Shown here: in pieces, positions 10,726 to 19,222 of the stretch
Numbering within the stretch: the stretch's first letter is position 1
Layout: every line of letters starts with the position of its first letter
Source of the DNA: Qipengyuania sediminis
Lineage (GTDB): Bacteria; Pseudomonadota; Alphaproteobacteria; Sphingomonadales; Sphingomonadaceae
Assembly: GCF_004358425.1 (NCBI RefSeq)
Contig: NZ_CP037948.1
Span: 558,001-622,000 of the forward strand
Direction: 5' to 3'
Length of the DNA: 64,000 nt
The notes under the pieces: model-generated
Told to the model about the DNA's origin: nothing
Database searches by the model: none
What the model saw: the letters and a program-made list of their open reading frames with translations, nothing else
Translations under genes and position numbers: made by a program

Positions 10726-13700
10726 ATGGACGCGGGCGAGCCTCGGCGCAGTACCTGGGGATGGCGGCGCAAGCGGGTGCTGTTTCCCGCCGCGATGCTG
10801 GCGGCGCTCGCCCTGGGGCTAGCTGCGGCATGGCTGCTGCGCGAACGGATCGCGGACAATCTCATCGCGCGCCAGCTCGCGCGCTACGACATTCCCGCCC
10901 GCTACGAGATCGAACGGATCGGCGGGCGGCGGCAGGTGCTCAGCAACCTCGTCGTCGGCGATCCAGGCCGCCCCGATCTCACGGCCGAACGGGTTGAAGT
11001 GCGCATCGTCTACCGTCTCGGCACTCCGCGCATCGGGCGTATCACTCTCGTCGCCCCGCGGCTCTATGGGCGGTGGGCGGGCGGGCGGGTTAGCTTCGGA
11101 ACGCTCGACCGCGTGCTGTACACGAAAAGCGGCCGGCCGCCGGGCCTGCCCGAGATCGATATCGCCGTGCGCGACGGGCGGGCCCTGATCCGCACCCCCG
11201 CCGGGCCGCTCGGCGTAAAGCTGGAGGGCGAGGGGGTGCTTGCCGACGGCTTCGCCGGGCGGGTCGCGATGGCCGCGCCCGCGCTTTCGGCCCTTGGCTG
11301 CGAAGGGGCGGGGAGCAGCCTTTACGGTCGGATCGAGACCGACAAGGGCGCGCCCCGCTTCTCCGGGCCAGTGCGGCTTTCCTCGCTTGCCTGCCCGGCG
11401 CAGCGGATCGCGGCGCAGGGGGTGGCGGCGGAGTTCGAGGCATCGGGCGATGCCGGCCTTGCCGCATGGCGCTTCCGCGCTTCGCTAACCGGCGGGCCGC
11501 TGCGTGGCGGAAGCTACCGCGCCGCAGGCGTGCAGGCGGCGCTGCGCGGCACCTGGGAGGGCGGCGTGCTGGCCGCGCGTCATACGGTGGCGCTCAGCGG
11601 GGTGGAAGGGCCGCAGGCCGCAGCGGCTCTGCTGACGATCGCGGGCACGGCTCGCGCGAGCGACGGCTTCGCAAATCTCGCGCTGCGCAGCAGGGTGGAA
11701 GGCAATGGCCTGCGCCCGGGGCAAGGCATCACGGCCGCGCTCGCGACGCTCGGCACCGCCGGGGCGGACACGCTCCTCGCCCCGCTCGCCAGCCGCGTGG
11801 CCGCCGCGATCGACCGGCAAGCGCGCGGCAGCGCGATCTCGGCCGATCTCGCCCTACGGCGCGCGGGCGGCCGCACCGGCGTGACGATCCCGCAAGCCGA
11901 GCTGCGCGGACGCGGCGGCGCGCGGCTGGTGTCGATTTCGCGGCTGGCGCTGACGCCGGGCGCCACCGGCGCGGCGAGCATTGCCGGCAGTATTGCCACC
12001 GGCGGGCCCGGCCTGCCGCGCATCACGGGCCGCATGGAGCGCGATGAACGCGGCCGTGCGGTCGTCCGCCTCGTCATGGCACCCTATGCCGCCGGCGGCT
12101 CCTCGCTTGCGCTTCCGCAACTGACACTGAACCGCGGGACCGACGGCGCGCTGGCGTTTTCCGGCCGGGCGCTTGCCAGCGGGCCGCTGCCGGGCGGATC
12201 GGCGCGCGGGCTGACACTGCCCGTGGACGGCTGGGTCGGTCGCAATGGCGCGCTCGAATTGTGGCGCCGCTGTGCCGAGGTCGGGTTCGAGCAGCTGCAA
12301 TTCGCCAGTCTCGCGCTCGAAGGCCGCCGGCTGACGGTGTGTCCCGCGCCGGGCCGCGCGATCCTTGAACGGCGCGGTTCGCAGCTTCGGATTGCCGCGG
12401 GCACCGGCGCGCTCGACCTCGCGGGCAGGCTGGGGCGCACGCCGATCCGCATACGCAGCGGGCCGGTCGGCCTCGCCTGGCCGGGCGTGATGACCGCACG
12501 CGCCGTGGCCATCGCGCTTGGGCCTCAGGCAACCGCAAGCCGCTTCGCCATCTCGAACCTCGAGGCTCGGCTTGGCGGCGGCGCGATCGGCGGGCGCTTC
12601 GCCGGGGCGGACGTGCGCCTCGACGCGGTGCCGCTCGATCTGCGCCAAGCGGCTGGCAAGTGGCGCTACGCCCGCGGCGCGCTGACGCTCGCGGGTGGCG
12701 CGTTCCGCCTGACGGACCGGCGCGAGGATCCGCGCTTCGAGCCCCTGATGGCGCGCGATGCTTCGTTGCGGCTTGCAGACAATATCGTAACCGCCGACGC
12801 CGCACTGCGTCATCCGGGTACCGACCGGGTGGTTACCAGGGTCGATCTACGCCACGACCTCGCGGCCGGGCGCGGCTTTGCCGATCTCGCCGTCCCCGGC
12901 CTCCTGTTCGATCCACGCCTCCAGCCCGTCGGGCTGACCCGGCGGGCGCTGGGCGTCGTCGCCAATACGCGTGGCCTTGTCACCGGCACGGGGCGGATCG
13001 ACTGGGGGCCGGGCGGGACGACGAGCACCGGGGCCTTCAGCTCAGAAGCGCTGGACTTCGCCGCCGCCTTCGGGCCCGTCCGCGGCGCGCGCGGCACTGT
13101 AGTGTTCAGCGACCTCATCGGTCTCACAACCGCGCCCGGTCAGCGCATATCGGCGGGGGCGGTCAATCCGGGTATCGAAGTGACCGACGGCGAATTCGGT
13201 TTCCAGCTTCGCGGCGGCCGCCTGCTCGCGGTCGAGGGCGGAAGCTGGCCCTTCATGGGCGGGCGGCTGATCCTGAAGGCGGTCGACGTCAACTTCGGCG
13301 TGGCGGAATCGCGCCGTTTTGTGTTCGAAGTCGAGGGACTTGACGCCGCAGCCTTCGTCACGCGGTTCCAGCTTCCGAACATCGCGGCGTCCGGACTCTT
13401 CGATGGCACTGTGCCGATCGTGTTCGAGCCCGGCGGCGGCGGGCGGATCGAGGGCGGATCGCTCCTCTCGCGGCCGCCCGGCGGCAATGTCAGCTATGTG
13501 GGCGAACTCACTTACAAAAACCTTTCCCCGGTCGCGAACTTCGCCTTCGATACACTGCGCAGCCTCGACTACAGCCGCATGACGATCGCGATGAACGGCT
13601 CTCTGACGGGGGAGATCGTCACCAACGTCAACTTCGACGGGGTGCGCCAGGGGGCGGGGGCGAAACGCAATTTCGTGACGCGAGCGCTCGGCAATCTGCC

Positions 13701-13917
13701 GATCCAGTTCCGCGTCAATATCCGCGCGCCGTTCTACCAGTTGATCACCAGCTTCAAGTCTATGCGCGATCCCGCCGCGGTGCGCGATCCGCGTGAGCTG
13801 GGCCTTCTCTCGGACGACGGCATACGCTTCCTGAAGCCGGAAGTGCGCGGAGAAGATGTGCCGGAGAAGGTCACGCCCGGCGATGTCATCGACAGCGGCC
13901 GGCCCGTTCAGAACTAG
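10726..13917 (+). CDS. ydbH: YdbH-family intermembrane lipid-transport protein (AsmA-like)
   Basis: Large (1063 aa) envelope protein with one N-terminal membrane anchor (about residues 17-40) and a long beta-rich periplasmic body that ends with the conserved FFYQLITS-like segment and the YdbH C-terminal region. In E. coli YdbH is one of the AsmA-like bridge proteins that move phospholipid to the outer membrane with TamB and YhdP; this role is transferred from the family. I chose ATG at 10726 (GAGG upstream) over a TTG at 10690. Followed at 18 nt by the ynbE-type lipoprotein gene and then ydbL, the standard trio. Confidence 0.85.
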   Translation: MDAGEPRRSTWGWRRKRVLFPAAMLAALALGLAAAWLLRERIADNLIARQLARYDIPARYEIERIGGRRQVLSNLVVGDPGRPDLTAERVEVRIVYRLGTPRIGRITLVAPRLYGRWAGGRVSFGTLDRVLYTKSGRPPGLPEIDIAVRDGRALIRTPAGPLGVKLEGEGVLADGFAGRVAMAAPALSALGCEGAGSSLYGRIETDKGAPRFSGPVRLSSLACPAQRIAAQGVAAEFEASGDAGLAAWRFRASLTGGPLRGGSYRAAGVQAALRGTWEGGVLAARHTVALSGVEGPQAAAALLTIAGTARASDGFANLALRSRVEGNGLRPGQGITAALATLGTAGADTLLAPLASRVAAAIDRQARGSAISADLALRRAGGRTGVTIPQAELRGRGGARLVSISRLALTPGATGAASIAGSIATGGPGLPRITGRMERDERGRAVVRLVMAPYAAGGSSLALPQLTLNRGTDGALAFSGRALASGPLPGGSARGLTLPVDGWVGRNGALELWRRCAEVGFEQLQFASLALEGRRLTVCPAPGRAILERRGSQLRIAAGTGALDLAGRLGRTPIRIRSGPVGLAWPGVMTARAVAIALGPQATASRFAISNLEARLGGGAIGGRFAGADVRLDAVPLDLRQAAGKWRYARGALTLAGGAFRLTDRREDPRFEPLMARDASLRLADNIVTADAALRHPGTDRVVTRVDLRHDLAAGRGFADLAVPGLLFDPRLQPVGLTRRALGVVANTRGLVTGTGRIDWGPGGTTSTGAFSSEALDFAAAFGPVRGARGTVVFSDLIGLTTAPGQRISAGAVNPGIEVTDGEFGFQLRGGRLLAVEGGSWPFMGGRLILKAVDVNFGVAESRRFVFEVEGLDAAAFVTRFQLPNIAASGLFDGTVPIVFEPGGGGRIEGGSLLSRPPGGNVSYVGELTYKNLSPVANFAFDTLRSLDYSRMTIAMNGSLTGEIVTNVNFDGVRQGAGAKRNFVTRALGNLPIQFRVNIRAPFYQLITSFKSMRDPAAVRDPRELGLLSDDGIRFLKPEVRGEDVPEKVTPGDVIDSGRPVQN

Positions 13918-13935
13918 GAAAGCGAGGATATGGCA

Positions 13936-14118
13936 ATGAGGCGAGGATATGGCGCGGCGATCGGCTTGGCGGCGCTTCTGACCGGGGGCTGCGTGACGGT
14001 CAAAGCGCCCGACAAGCCGATCGTGATCGAGCTCAACGTCAACATCCGCCAGGAAGTGATCTATCGCCTGGCGGCCGATGCGAAGAACACGGTCGAAGAA
14101 AACGAGGACATCTTTTGA
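13936..14118 (+). CDS. ynbE: YnbE-family lipoprotein
   Basis: 60-residue (62 if the ATG at 13930 is used) lipoprotein. Signal peptide ends in the lipobox LLTGGC, giving a lipidated cysteine near residue 19, followed by the conserved VIELNVNIRQEVIYRLA core of YnbE. E. coli YnbE is an outer-membrane lipoprotein that docks with YdbH. GAGG 8 nt before the 13936 ATG favours that start. Its stop overlaps the region just before ydbL, so the three genes form one transcript. Confidence 0.85.
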   Translation: MRRGYGAAIGLAALLTGGCVTVKAPDKPIVIELNVNIRQEVIYRLAADAKNTVEENEDIF

Positions 14119-14126
14119 AGGGGCCG

Positions 14127-14513
14127 ATGATGGCGAAACGCACGATCCTGACCACGCTCGCAGGGGCACTCGCCCTGACCGCGCTCGCTGTGCCAGCAAT
14201 GGCGCAGCGCGAGCCCGCCTATGCTGCCGCGCGCGCCGCGGGCAAGGTGGGCGAACGGATTGACGGCTTCCTCGGCATCGTGGGCCCGGCCGACGCCGCG
14301 CTGCAGGCCCTGGTGAACGATATCAACATCCGCCGCCGCGCGCTCTACGCCGACCGCGCCCGCGCCGCGAATGCGACGATCGACGAATATGCGCTCACCG
14401 CCGGCTGCCAGGCGATCCTCGCCACCCGCCCGGGCGAAAAATACCAGGCCCCCGACGGCAGCTGGCAGACGCGTGGACCGGGCGCTCCGATCCGCGATTC
14501 GCGCTGCCCGTAA
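14127..14513 (+). CDS. ydbL: YdbL-family periplasmic protein (DUF1318)
   Basis: About 128 residues with a cleavable signal peptide (cut predicted after AVPAMA) and the DUF1318 body including the PGEKYQAPDGSWQTR segment. In E. coli YdbL is reported as a helper that modulates YdbH-YnbE assembly; this is family knowledge. AAGGGG lies 3-9 nt upstream of tandem ATGs at 14127 and 14130, either of which could serve. Third gene of the ydbH-ynbE-ydbL operon. Confidence 0.83.
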   Translation: MMAKRTILTTLAGALALTALAVPAMAQREPAYAAARAAGKVGERIDGFLGIVGPADAALQALVNDINIRRRALYADRARAANATIDEYALTAGCQAILATRPGEKYQAPDGSWQTRGPGAPIRDSRCP

Positions 14514-14578
14514 GGTGTAACCGGAACCGCGGGCGGGCACTGAAAGTATAGGCGCGTATGCCGGCCGGTGCTTCCTGA

Positions 14579-15691
14579 ATGCCGCTTTTGGCTCATCCGG
14601 CGCAGGTCCGGCCCTATTTCGGCTATCGCAACGCGAACCGCATCCGGCTGACCGCACGCGCGCTCAGGATGGGTGAGCTCGGCTGGGAGCACGGCGGAAC
14701 GGCGCGCAAGCTTATCGCCATGCTGCGCCAGTTCGCGTCGAGCGAAGTGCCCGGCCTCGATGTCTCGCTCGAGGTCTCAGGGCGGGACGGGGGGCGGCAT
14801 TTCTTTCGCAGTGTCAGTGATGCCGATGGCTATGTGCATTTCGACGTCGCAGCGCCCGCCGGCACCTCCCCGCCCGGGACGACCGATTGGGAACGGGTCC
14901 GGCTGCACTGGATCAACCGCGAAGGACCGCAGAGCACCGACGCTTTTGTGCTGGCCCCGGTGGAGGGGGCGGCGCTGGGGATCGTCTCCGACATCGACGA
15001 CACGATCATCGAGACCGGCGCGGGCGATCTGACGCGTAACTGGCGGCGGGTGCTTGCGCAGATGCCGGGGGAGCGGTTGGCCGTGCCCGGAGCCGCCGGC
15101 TTCTACGCGCGGCTAAGCGCCAGCGGGCAAGTTGGCGACACCGAGCCCGCGGGGCGGAGGCCGTTCTTCTACGTCTCCTCCTCGCCGTGGAACCTGTTCG
15201 ATTATCTCGTCGCCTTCCAGAAGCTGCACAGGCTGCCGCAGGGGCCGATCCTGCTGCGCGACTGGGATCTCAGCCGCGCGACTTTCGGCTCCTCGGCACA
15301 CCGGTCGCACAAGGCGGGGGCGATCGACGCACTGATCGATTTCTATCCGCAGCTTCGCTTCGCGCTGATCGGCGACAATACGCAGGCGGACGCGATGGCT
15401 TATGCCGAAGTGGTGGCGCGGCATCCGAGGCGGATCGCTGCAGTTTTCCTGCGCATGGCCCCGGGAGCGGATACGGGCGGCGAGGAAGAGGCCGCCTGCG
15501 CCGCGATCCGCGCCGCAGGCGTGCCCCTGTGGACAGGCGCCAGCTACGACACCGGAACCGATTTCCTCACCGCAATGGGCTTCACGCCGGGCGGCGAAAC
15601 CACGCAGATCGTGCGCACGATCGAAGGCGCGCCGGGGGCGGGCGAGCCCCCCGCGGGTACCCCGGTTGACTTGCCCATGACCCCCGCCTAA
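14579..15691 (+). CDS. App1-family phosphatase-domain protein (DUF2183)
   Basis: 370-residue protein of the DUF2183/App1 catalytic family, whose yeast member is a Mg-dependent phosphatidate phosphatase. The HAD-type motif DIDDTI begins at residue 138, an SSSPWNLFD motif follows (about 200), and RSHKAGAIDALIDFYP with IGDNTQADAMAY provides the later HAD motifs. In the same frame a TGA immediately precedes the ATG, so the start is fixed. No signal peptide or membrane segment seen. Substrate in bacteria is unknown; lipid phosphate is plausible. Confidence 0.8.
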   Translation: MPLLAHPAQVRPYFGYRNANRIRLTARALRMGELGWEHGGTARKLIAMLRQFASSEVPGLDVSLEVSGRDGGRHFFRSVSDADGYVHFDVAAPAGTSPPGTTDWERVRLHWINREGPQSTDAFVLAPVEGAALGIVSDIDDTIIETGAGDLTRNWRRVLAQMPGERLAVPGAAGFYARLSASGQVGDTEPAGRRPFFYVSSSPWNLFDYLVAFQKLHRLPQGPILLRDWDLSRATFGSSAHRSHKAGAIDALIDFYPQLRFALIGDNTQADAMAYAEVVARHPRRIAAVFLRMAPGADTGGEEEAACAAIRAAGVPLWTGASYDTGTDFLTAMGFTPGGETTQIVRTIEGAPGAGEPPAGTPVDLPMTPA

Positions 15692-15754
15692 GGGGGCGGC
15701 GCCCTCGGCGGGCACCTCTTTGCGTGTGCCGCTTTCCTCGCGACAGGAGGCTGC

Positions 15755-16075
15755 ATGAGCGACGAGACACCCGCCCGGGAACCCATCGGCGAGGATGCGC
15801 GGATCGACGCGCTCGAGGAGCGGCTCAAGGCCGCGCGCGAGCGGGAAGAACGGCGCACCCAGCCGCAGGCGCAAGGGACCGATGCGAATTATCGCAGCGG
15901 CAACCGTGCGCTTGCGGATCTGCTGGGCGGAGTTCTCGGAGGCCTGGTGCTCGGCTGGCTGTTCGACTGGCTGGCGGGGACCTTGCCCTGGGGTCTGCTG
16001 GTCGGCCTGGCCCTCGGGATCGTGGTCGCCTTCAGGAACATCATTCGAGCAGCGAACCGCCCACCGGAACGCTAG
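15755..16075 (+). CDS. atpI: F0F1 ATP synthase subunit I (AtpI)
   Basis: 106-residue membrane protein with a charged, alpha-helical N-terminal half and two transmembrane helices (about 48-67 and 72-92) of the AtpI/ATPase gene-1 family, thought to aid c-ring assembly. A strong AGGAGG lies 6 nt before the ATG. First gene of the F0 operon; atpB begins 50 nt later. Confidence 0.9.
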   Translation: MSDETPAREPIGEDARIDALEERLKAAREREERRTQPQAQGTDANYRSGNRALADLLGGVLGGLVLGWLFDWLAGTLPWGLLVGLALGIVVAFRNIIRAANRPPER

Positions 16076-16125
16076 CACGCCGGCTCTCGCGTCGGCTCCC
16101 ATTCGGACCAGGGGTCAATTCGAAC

Positions 16126-16902
16126 GTGGCAAGCGAAGCCAAGGTCGATCCGATGCACCAGTTCACCATCGAACCCCTCGCGCGGTTCGAGCTGGCGGGA
16201 TACGATCTCTCCTTCACCAATTCCGCGCTGTGGATGGCGATCGCCGCGGCCTTGCTGACGCTGTTCGTCGCGGGCGGGATGCGGCGTCAGCTCGTCCCCG
16301 GCCGCTGGCAGATGATGGTGGAGACCTTCACCGGCTTCATCGACGGGATGCTGGAGGCGAACGTCGGCAAGGCGGGGCGCAAATATGTGCCCTATGTCTT
16401 CAGCCTCTTCATGTTCATCCTGTTCGCGAACCTGCTCGGTCTGCTGCCGCTGGGCATCGTGGGCCTGCATCCCTTTACCTTCACCAGCCATTTCACGGTC
16501 ACCGGCGTGCTGGCGGTGATGAGCTTCTCGATCGTGCTGATCGTCGGCTTCTGGCGGCACGGGCTGCACTTCTTCAGCCTGTTCGTGCCGCACGGCACTC
16601 CGATCCTCATGGCGCCCTTCATTTTCATCATAGAGCTGTTCAGCTTCATGATCCGCCCCTTCAGCCTGGCACTGCGGCTGTTCGTGGCGATGATGGCGGG
16701 GCACGTGCTGCTGAAGGTGCTTTCCGGTTTCGTGATCGACGGCACCAACGCCGGCGCCGGGTTCGGCCTGCTGGTCGGCGTGCCGAGCTTCGCCCTGATG
16801 ATCGGTATCTCTGCGCTCGAGATACTGGTGGCCGGCATCCAGGCCTATGTCTTCGCGCTGTTGACCTCGCTGTACATCAACGACGCTGAGAATTTGCATT
16901 AA
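16126..16902 (+). CDS. atpB: ATP synthase subunit a
   Basis: F0 stator subunit forming the proton half-channels opposite the c ring. 258 aa, polytopic, with the essential arginine in SLALRLFVAMMAGH (about residue 184). I chose GTG at 16126 since homologues carry a KVDPMHQF segment a few residues in; ATG at 16153 would remove nine residues. Second gene of the F0 operon; 39 nt to atpE. Confidence 0.95.
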   Translation: MASEAKVDPMHQFTIEPLARFELAGYDLSFTNSALWMAIAAALLTLFVAGGMRRQLVPGRWQMMVETFTGFIDGMLEANVGKAGRKYVPYVFSLFMFILFANLLGLLPLGIVGLHPFTFTSHFTVTGVLAVMSFSIVLIVGFWRHGLHFFSLFVPHGTPILMAPFIFIIELFSFMIRPFSLALRLFVAMMAGHVLLKVLSGFVIDGTNAGAGFGLLVGVPSFALMIGISALEILVAGIQAYVFALLTSLYINDAENLH

Positions 16903-16928
16903 GTTTCGTCTTCAACAGTTTGATCTTC

Positions 16929-16934
16929 AAGGAG
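16929..16934 (+). promoter_or_regulatory. strong ribosome-binding site of atpE
   Basis: AAGGAG, a full match to the anti-Shine-Dalgarno, stands 7 nt before the atpE ATG in an A/T-rich context. It is the strongest such site in the operon, fitting the need for about ten c subunits per complex. Confidence 0.8.
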
Positions 16935-16941
16935 TAAGTAA

Positions 16942-17169
16942 ATGGAAACGGAAGCCGCCAAGCTTATCGGTGCAGGTCTCGCCGCGATCGGCGCCGGCAT
17001 GGCCGCGATCGGCGTGGGCAATGTCTTCGGCTCGTTCCTGGAAAGCGCGCTGCGCAATCCCGGCGCTGCCGACAGCCAGCAGGGCCGCCTGTTCATCGGC
17101 TTCGCCGCGGCCGAGCTGCTTGGCCTGCTCGCCTTCGTCGTCGCGATGATCCTGATCTTCGTCGCCTGA
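16942..17169 (+). CDS. atpE: ATP synthase subunit c
   Basis: 75-residue proteolipid hairpin of two transmembrane helices forming the rotor ring. The proton-binding carboxylate is E58 in AAAELLGLLAF; the polar loop RNPGAADSQQG joins the helices. The glycine-rich first helix is typical. Translation is favoured by a consensus ribosome site, and a stable hairpin follows the stop at 17177-17196. Confidence 0.97.
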   Translation: METEAAKLIGAGLAAIGAGMAAIGVGNVFGSFLESALRNPGAADSQQGRLFIGFAAAELLGLLAFVVAMILIFVA

Positions 17170-17176
17170 TCCGCAT

Positions 17177-17196
17177 CCCCGGTCTTCGGACCGGGG
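17177..17196 (+). other. UUCG-capped hairpin between atpE and atpF'
   Basis: Perfect 8-bp stem (ccccggtc / gaccgggg) closed by a ttcg tetraloop, 8 nt after the atpE stop. There is no following U-run, so it is not a classical terminator. A likely role is 3' protection of the abundant atpE message or partial attenuation ahead of the b subunits (inference). Confidence 0.8.
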
Positions 17197-17213
17197 CCTG
17201 ACAGAGCCGCGCG

Positions 17214-17708
17214 ATGCCTCAGATAGCCCAGCTTGCCGATACCTATGCCAGCCAGATCTTCTGGCTGCTGGTATTCTTCGGCTTCACGTTCTTCGTCGTC
17301 GGCCGGGGCATGGTCCCCAGGGTTCTGGCGACGGTGGAAGCGCGCGATACGCAGATCGCGGCCGATCTCGCCGCCGCGCAGGCCGCGCGCGATGAAGCGG
17401 ACCGCCAGGAGGAAGCGTGGCGGATGCGCGAGAACGCCAATCGTGCGGACGCGCAGGCGCTGCTGGCGAAGGCAAAGGCCGAAGCCGCCGCCGCGACAGA
17501 GCAGCGGCTTGCCGCCGCGCAATCCCGGATCGACGCGCGCCTGGCCGAGGCCGAGACGCGCATTGCCACCGCCCGTGACGCCGCCATGACGGAGATCGAG
17601 GCGGTGGCGGTCGAGGCGGCGCAGGACATCGTCGAGCGGCTCGCCGGGGTACGGGTGGCCGAGCCGCAGGCGAACGCGGCAGTGAAGGAGGCTCTGGCCC
17701 ATGTCTGA
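17214..17708 (+). CDS. atpG: ATP synthase subunit b' (AtpF2-type)
   Basis: 164-residue peripheral-stalk subunit: one N-terminal transmembrane helix (about 12-32) then a long Ala/Glu/Arg-rich coiled coil. Alphaproteobacteria encode two diverged b-type subunits; this is the first of the pair, with the FFGFTFFVVGRGMVP segment typical of b'. The name atpG is often used for b' in these genomes (not the F1 gamma subunit). Its end overlaps the start of the next b gene by 8 nt. Confidence 0.88.
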   Translation: MPQIAQLADTYASQIFWLLVFFGFTFFVVGRGMVPRVLATVEARDTQIAADLAAAQAARDEADRQEEAWRMRENANRADAQALLAKAKAEAAAATEQRLAAAQSRIDARLAEAETRIATARDAAMTEIEAVAVEAAQDIVERLAGVRVAEPQANAAVKEALAHV

Positions 17709-18270
17709 TCCCTTGCCCGAGGTGATCGCCACCAGCGCCGCGCAGACCGTGACCGAGAGCGGGCACGGGGGCGCGGTCAAGCACCTCGAGCCTTCGCTGT
17801 TCGGCATGGAGCCCTACCAGATCGTCGCGCTCGCAATGCTGGTGCTGATCGGGATCATGCTGTGGAAGCGGGTCCCGGGCATGATCACGCGCGGGCTCGA
17901 CGACAAGATCGCCGCGATCCGCCAGCAGCTCGACGAGGCGAAGGCGCTACGCGCCGAGGCCGAGGCGATGCGCGGGGAATACACCGCCAAGATCGCGGGC
18001 GCCGAGAAGGACGCCGAGGCCATGCTCGCCAACGCGCGGGCGGAGGCGGACGACATTCTCGCCCGGGCCGAAGCTGATGGCGCCGCCATGGTCGCCCGGC
18101 GCGAGCGCATGGCCGAGGACAAGATCGCCGCTGCCGAGCGCGAGGCCATCGAAACGGTCCGCAATCGCGCCGTCACCGCCGCGACCGCCGCGAGCCGCAC
18201 GCTGATTGCGCAGAATCATGGGCAGGACGCCGACCGCGCACTCGCCGACAAGGTGATTGCGGGGCTTTAA
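17701..18270 (+). CDS. atpF: ATP synthase subunit b
   Basis: 189-residue second b-type stalk subunit: about 40 soluble residues, one transmembrane helix (about 40-58, VALAMLVLIGIMLW), then a long charged coiled coil. Overlaps the b' gene by 8 nt, consistent with 1:1 coupled translation of a b/b' heterodimer. Last gene of the F0 operon; the F1 genes are elsewhere. Convergent with gloB 14 nt away. Confidence 0.92.
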   Translation: MSDPLPEVIATSAAQTVTESGHGGAVKHLEPSLFGMEPYQIVALAMLVLIGIMLWKRVPGMITRGLDDKIAAIRQQLDEAKALRAEAEAMRGEYTAKIAGAEKDAEAMLANARAEADDILARAEADGAAMVARRERMAEDKIAAAEREAIETVRNRAVTAATAASRTLIAQNHGQDADRALADKVIAGL

Positions 18271-18284
18271 GCCCTCAACCGCCT

Positions 18285-19040
18285 CTAGAAGCTGTCTTTC
18301 GCGGCACGCAACGCCGCAAACGTTTGAGTCGCGTCGCCACCGCCCCAGCGCGCCTGCAGCGTGGGATTGTCCGCGCGGAGGAACGGGTTGGTCGCGAGCT
18401 CGCGGTCGAGACGCGTGGGCACGGTCGGCTCGTTTGCCGCGCGCCTGCTCGCAATCTCCTCGGCATAGGCCGCAAGGTCGATGTTCTCCGGATCGGCATG
18501 AAGCGCAAAGCGCGCATTGCTCGCCGTATATTCATGCGCGCAATAGAGGATCGTTTCGGGCGGCAGCGTCTTGATGCGGCTGAGGCTGTCCCAGAACTGC
18601 TGCGGCTGCCCCTCGAACATGCGCCCGCAGCCTAGCGCAAAGACGCTGTCGCCGACGAAGGCCATCGAGGCTTGCGGCAGGTGATAAGCGATATGGCCAT
18701 TGGTGTGGCCGGAAACGTCGATCACCTCTGCCCGCCACCGGCCCAGGTTCACCACGTCCCCATGGCGCACCTCGCAATCGAGCGGGGCGATGCGCGTCAC
18801 CTCCTGCGGCCCCGTCACCCGCGCGCCGGTGGCGGCAACGATGGCCGCGTTCCCGCCGGCGTGGTCGGGGTGCCAATGGGTGTTCCAGATCTGCGTGATC
18901 CGCCACCCCTTCGCTTCCGCCTGGCGGAGGTATTCCTCGCCATCGGGCGTGTCGATCGCGACGGTCTCGCCACTGGCGGGATCGTGGAGAAGGAAGCCGT
19001 AATTGTCGGAGAGGCAGGGAAACTGATGGATCTGGAGCAT
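18285..19040 (-). CDS. gloB: hydroxyacylglutathione hydrolase (glyoxalase II)
   Basis: Metallo-beta-lactamase-fold thiolesterase that hydrolyses S-lactoylglutathione to lactate and glutathione. The metal motif THWHPDHAGG is at about residues 54-63, with further ligands in SGHTNGH and the C-terminal substrate site CAHEYTASNARFA. 251 aa is normal. Lies downstream of rpsA beyond an inverted repeat that should terminate rpsA transcripts, so it probably has its own promoter. Confidence 0.93.
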   Translation of the reverse strand: MLQIHQFPCLSDNYGFLLHDPASGETVAIDTPDGEEYLRQAEAKGWRITQIWNTHWHPDHAGGNAAIVAATGARVTGPQEVTRIAPLDCEVRHGDVVNLGRWRAEVIDVSGHTNGHIAYHLPQASMAFVGDSVFALGCGRMFEGQPQQFWDSLSRIKTLPPETILYCAHEYTASNARFALHADPENIDLAAYAEEIASRRAANEPTVPTRLDRELATNPFLRADNPTLQARWGGGDATQTFAALRAAKDSF

Positions 19041-19073
19041 GGCATAAAGCCTAGGCTGTTGGCCGAAAATAGG

Positions 19074-19111
19074 AAAGGCCCGCCGCTCCCGATGGGGGAG
19101 GGCGGGCCTTT
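19074..19111. terminator. bidirectional terminator-like hairpin between rpsA and gloB
   Basis: Eleven-base inverted repeat (aaaggcccgcc at 19074-19084 with ggcgggccttt at 19101-19111) around a GC-rich loop, giving a stem ending in T-rich flanks on both strands. On the minus strand it follows rpsA by about 110 nt and is followed by tttcctatttt. Confidence 0.7.
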
Positions 19112-19193
19112 CTTGGGCCGAGCCGTCATGGAGTAAATCCCATGACGTCGAACGGGTTCACTGCGTGACCCGTCGGCCGGGTTCGCGTCTCCT

Positions 19194-19215
19194 GTCCGTA
19201 AGCAGGCTTACGGAC
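19194..19215. other. perfect 9-bp hairpin just downstream of rpsA
   Basis: gtccgtaag (19194-19202), four-base loop, cttacggac (19207-19215). It sits 8 nt past the rpsA stop codon. There is no U-run on the minus strand, so I read it as an mRNA 3' structure rather than a terminator; the real terminator is probably the one at 19074-19111. Confidence 0.7.
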
Positions 19216-19222
19216 TGGCCGC

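Noticed and set aside
9579..10997. Plus-strand frame of 472 codons spanning purB/radC antisense and the ydbH start
   Set aside because: Overlaps three real genes in other frames; the Arg/Gly-rich composition is artefactual.
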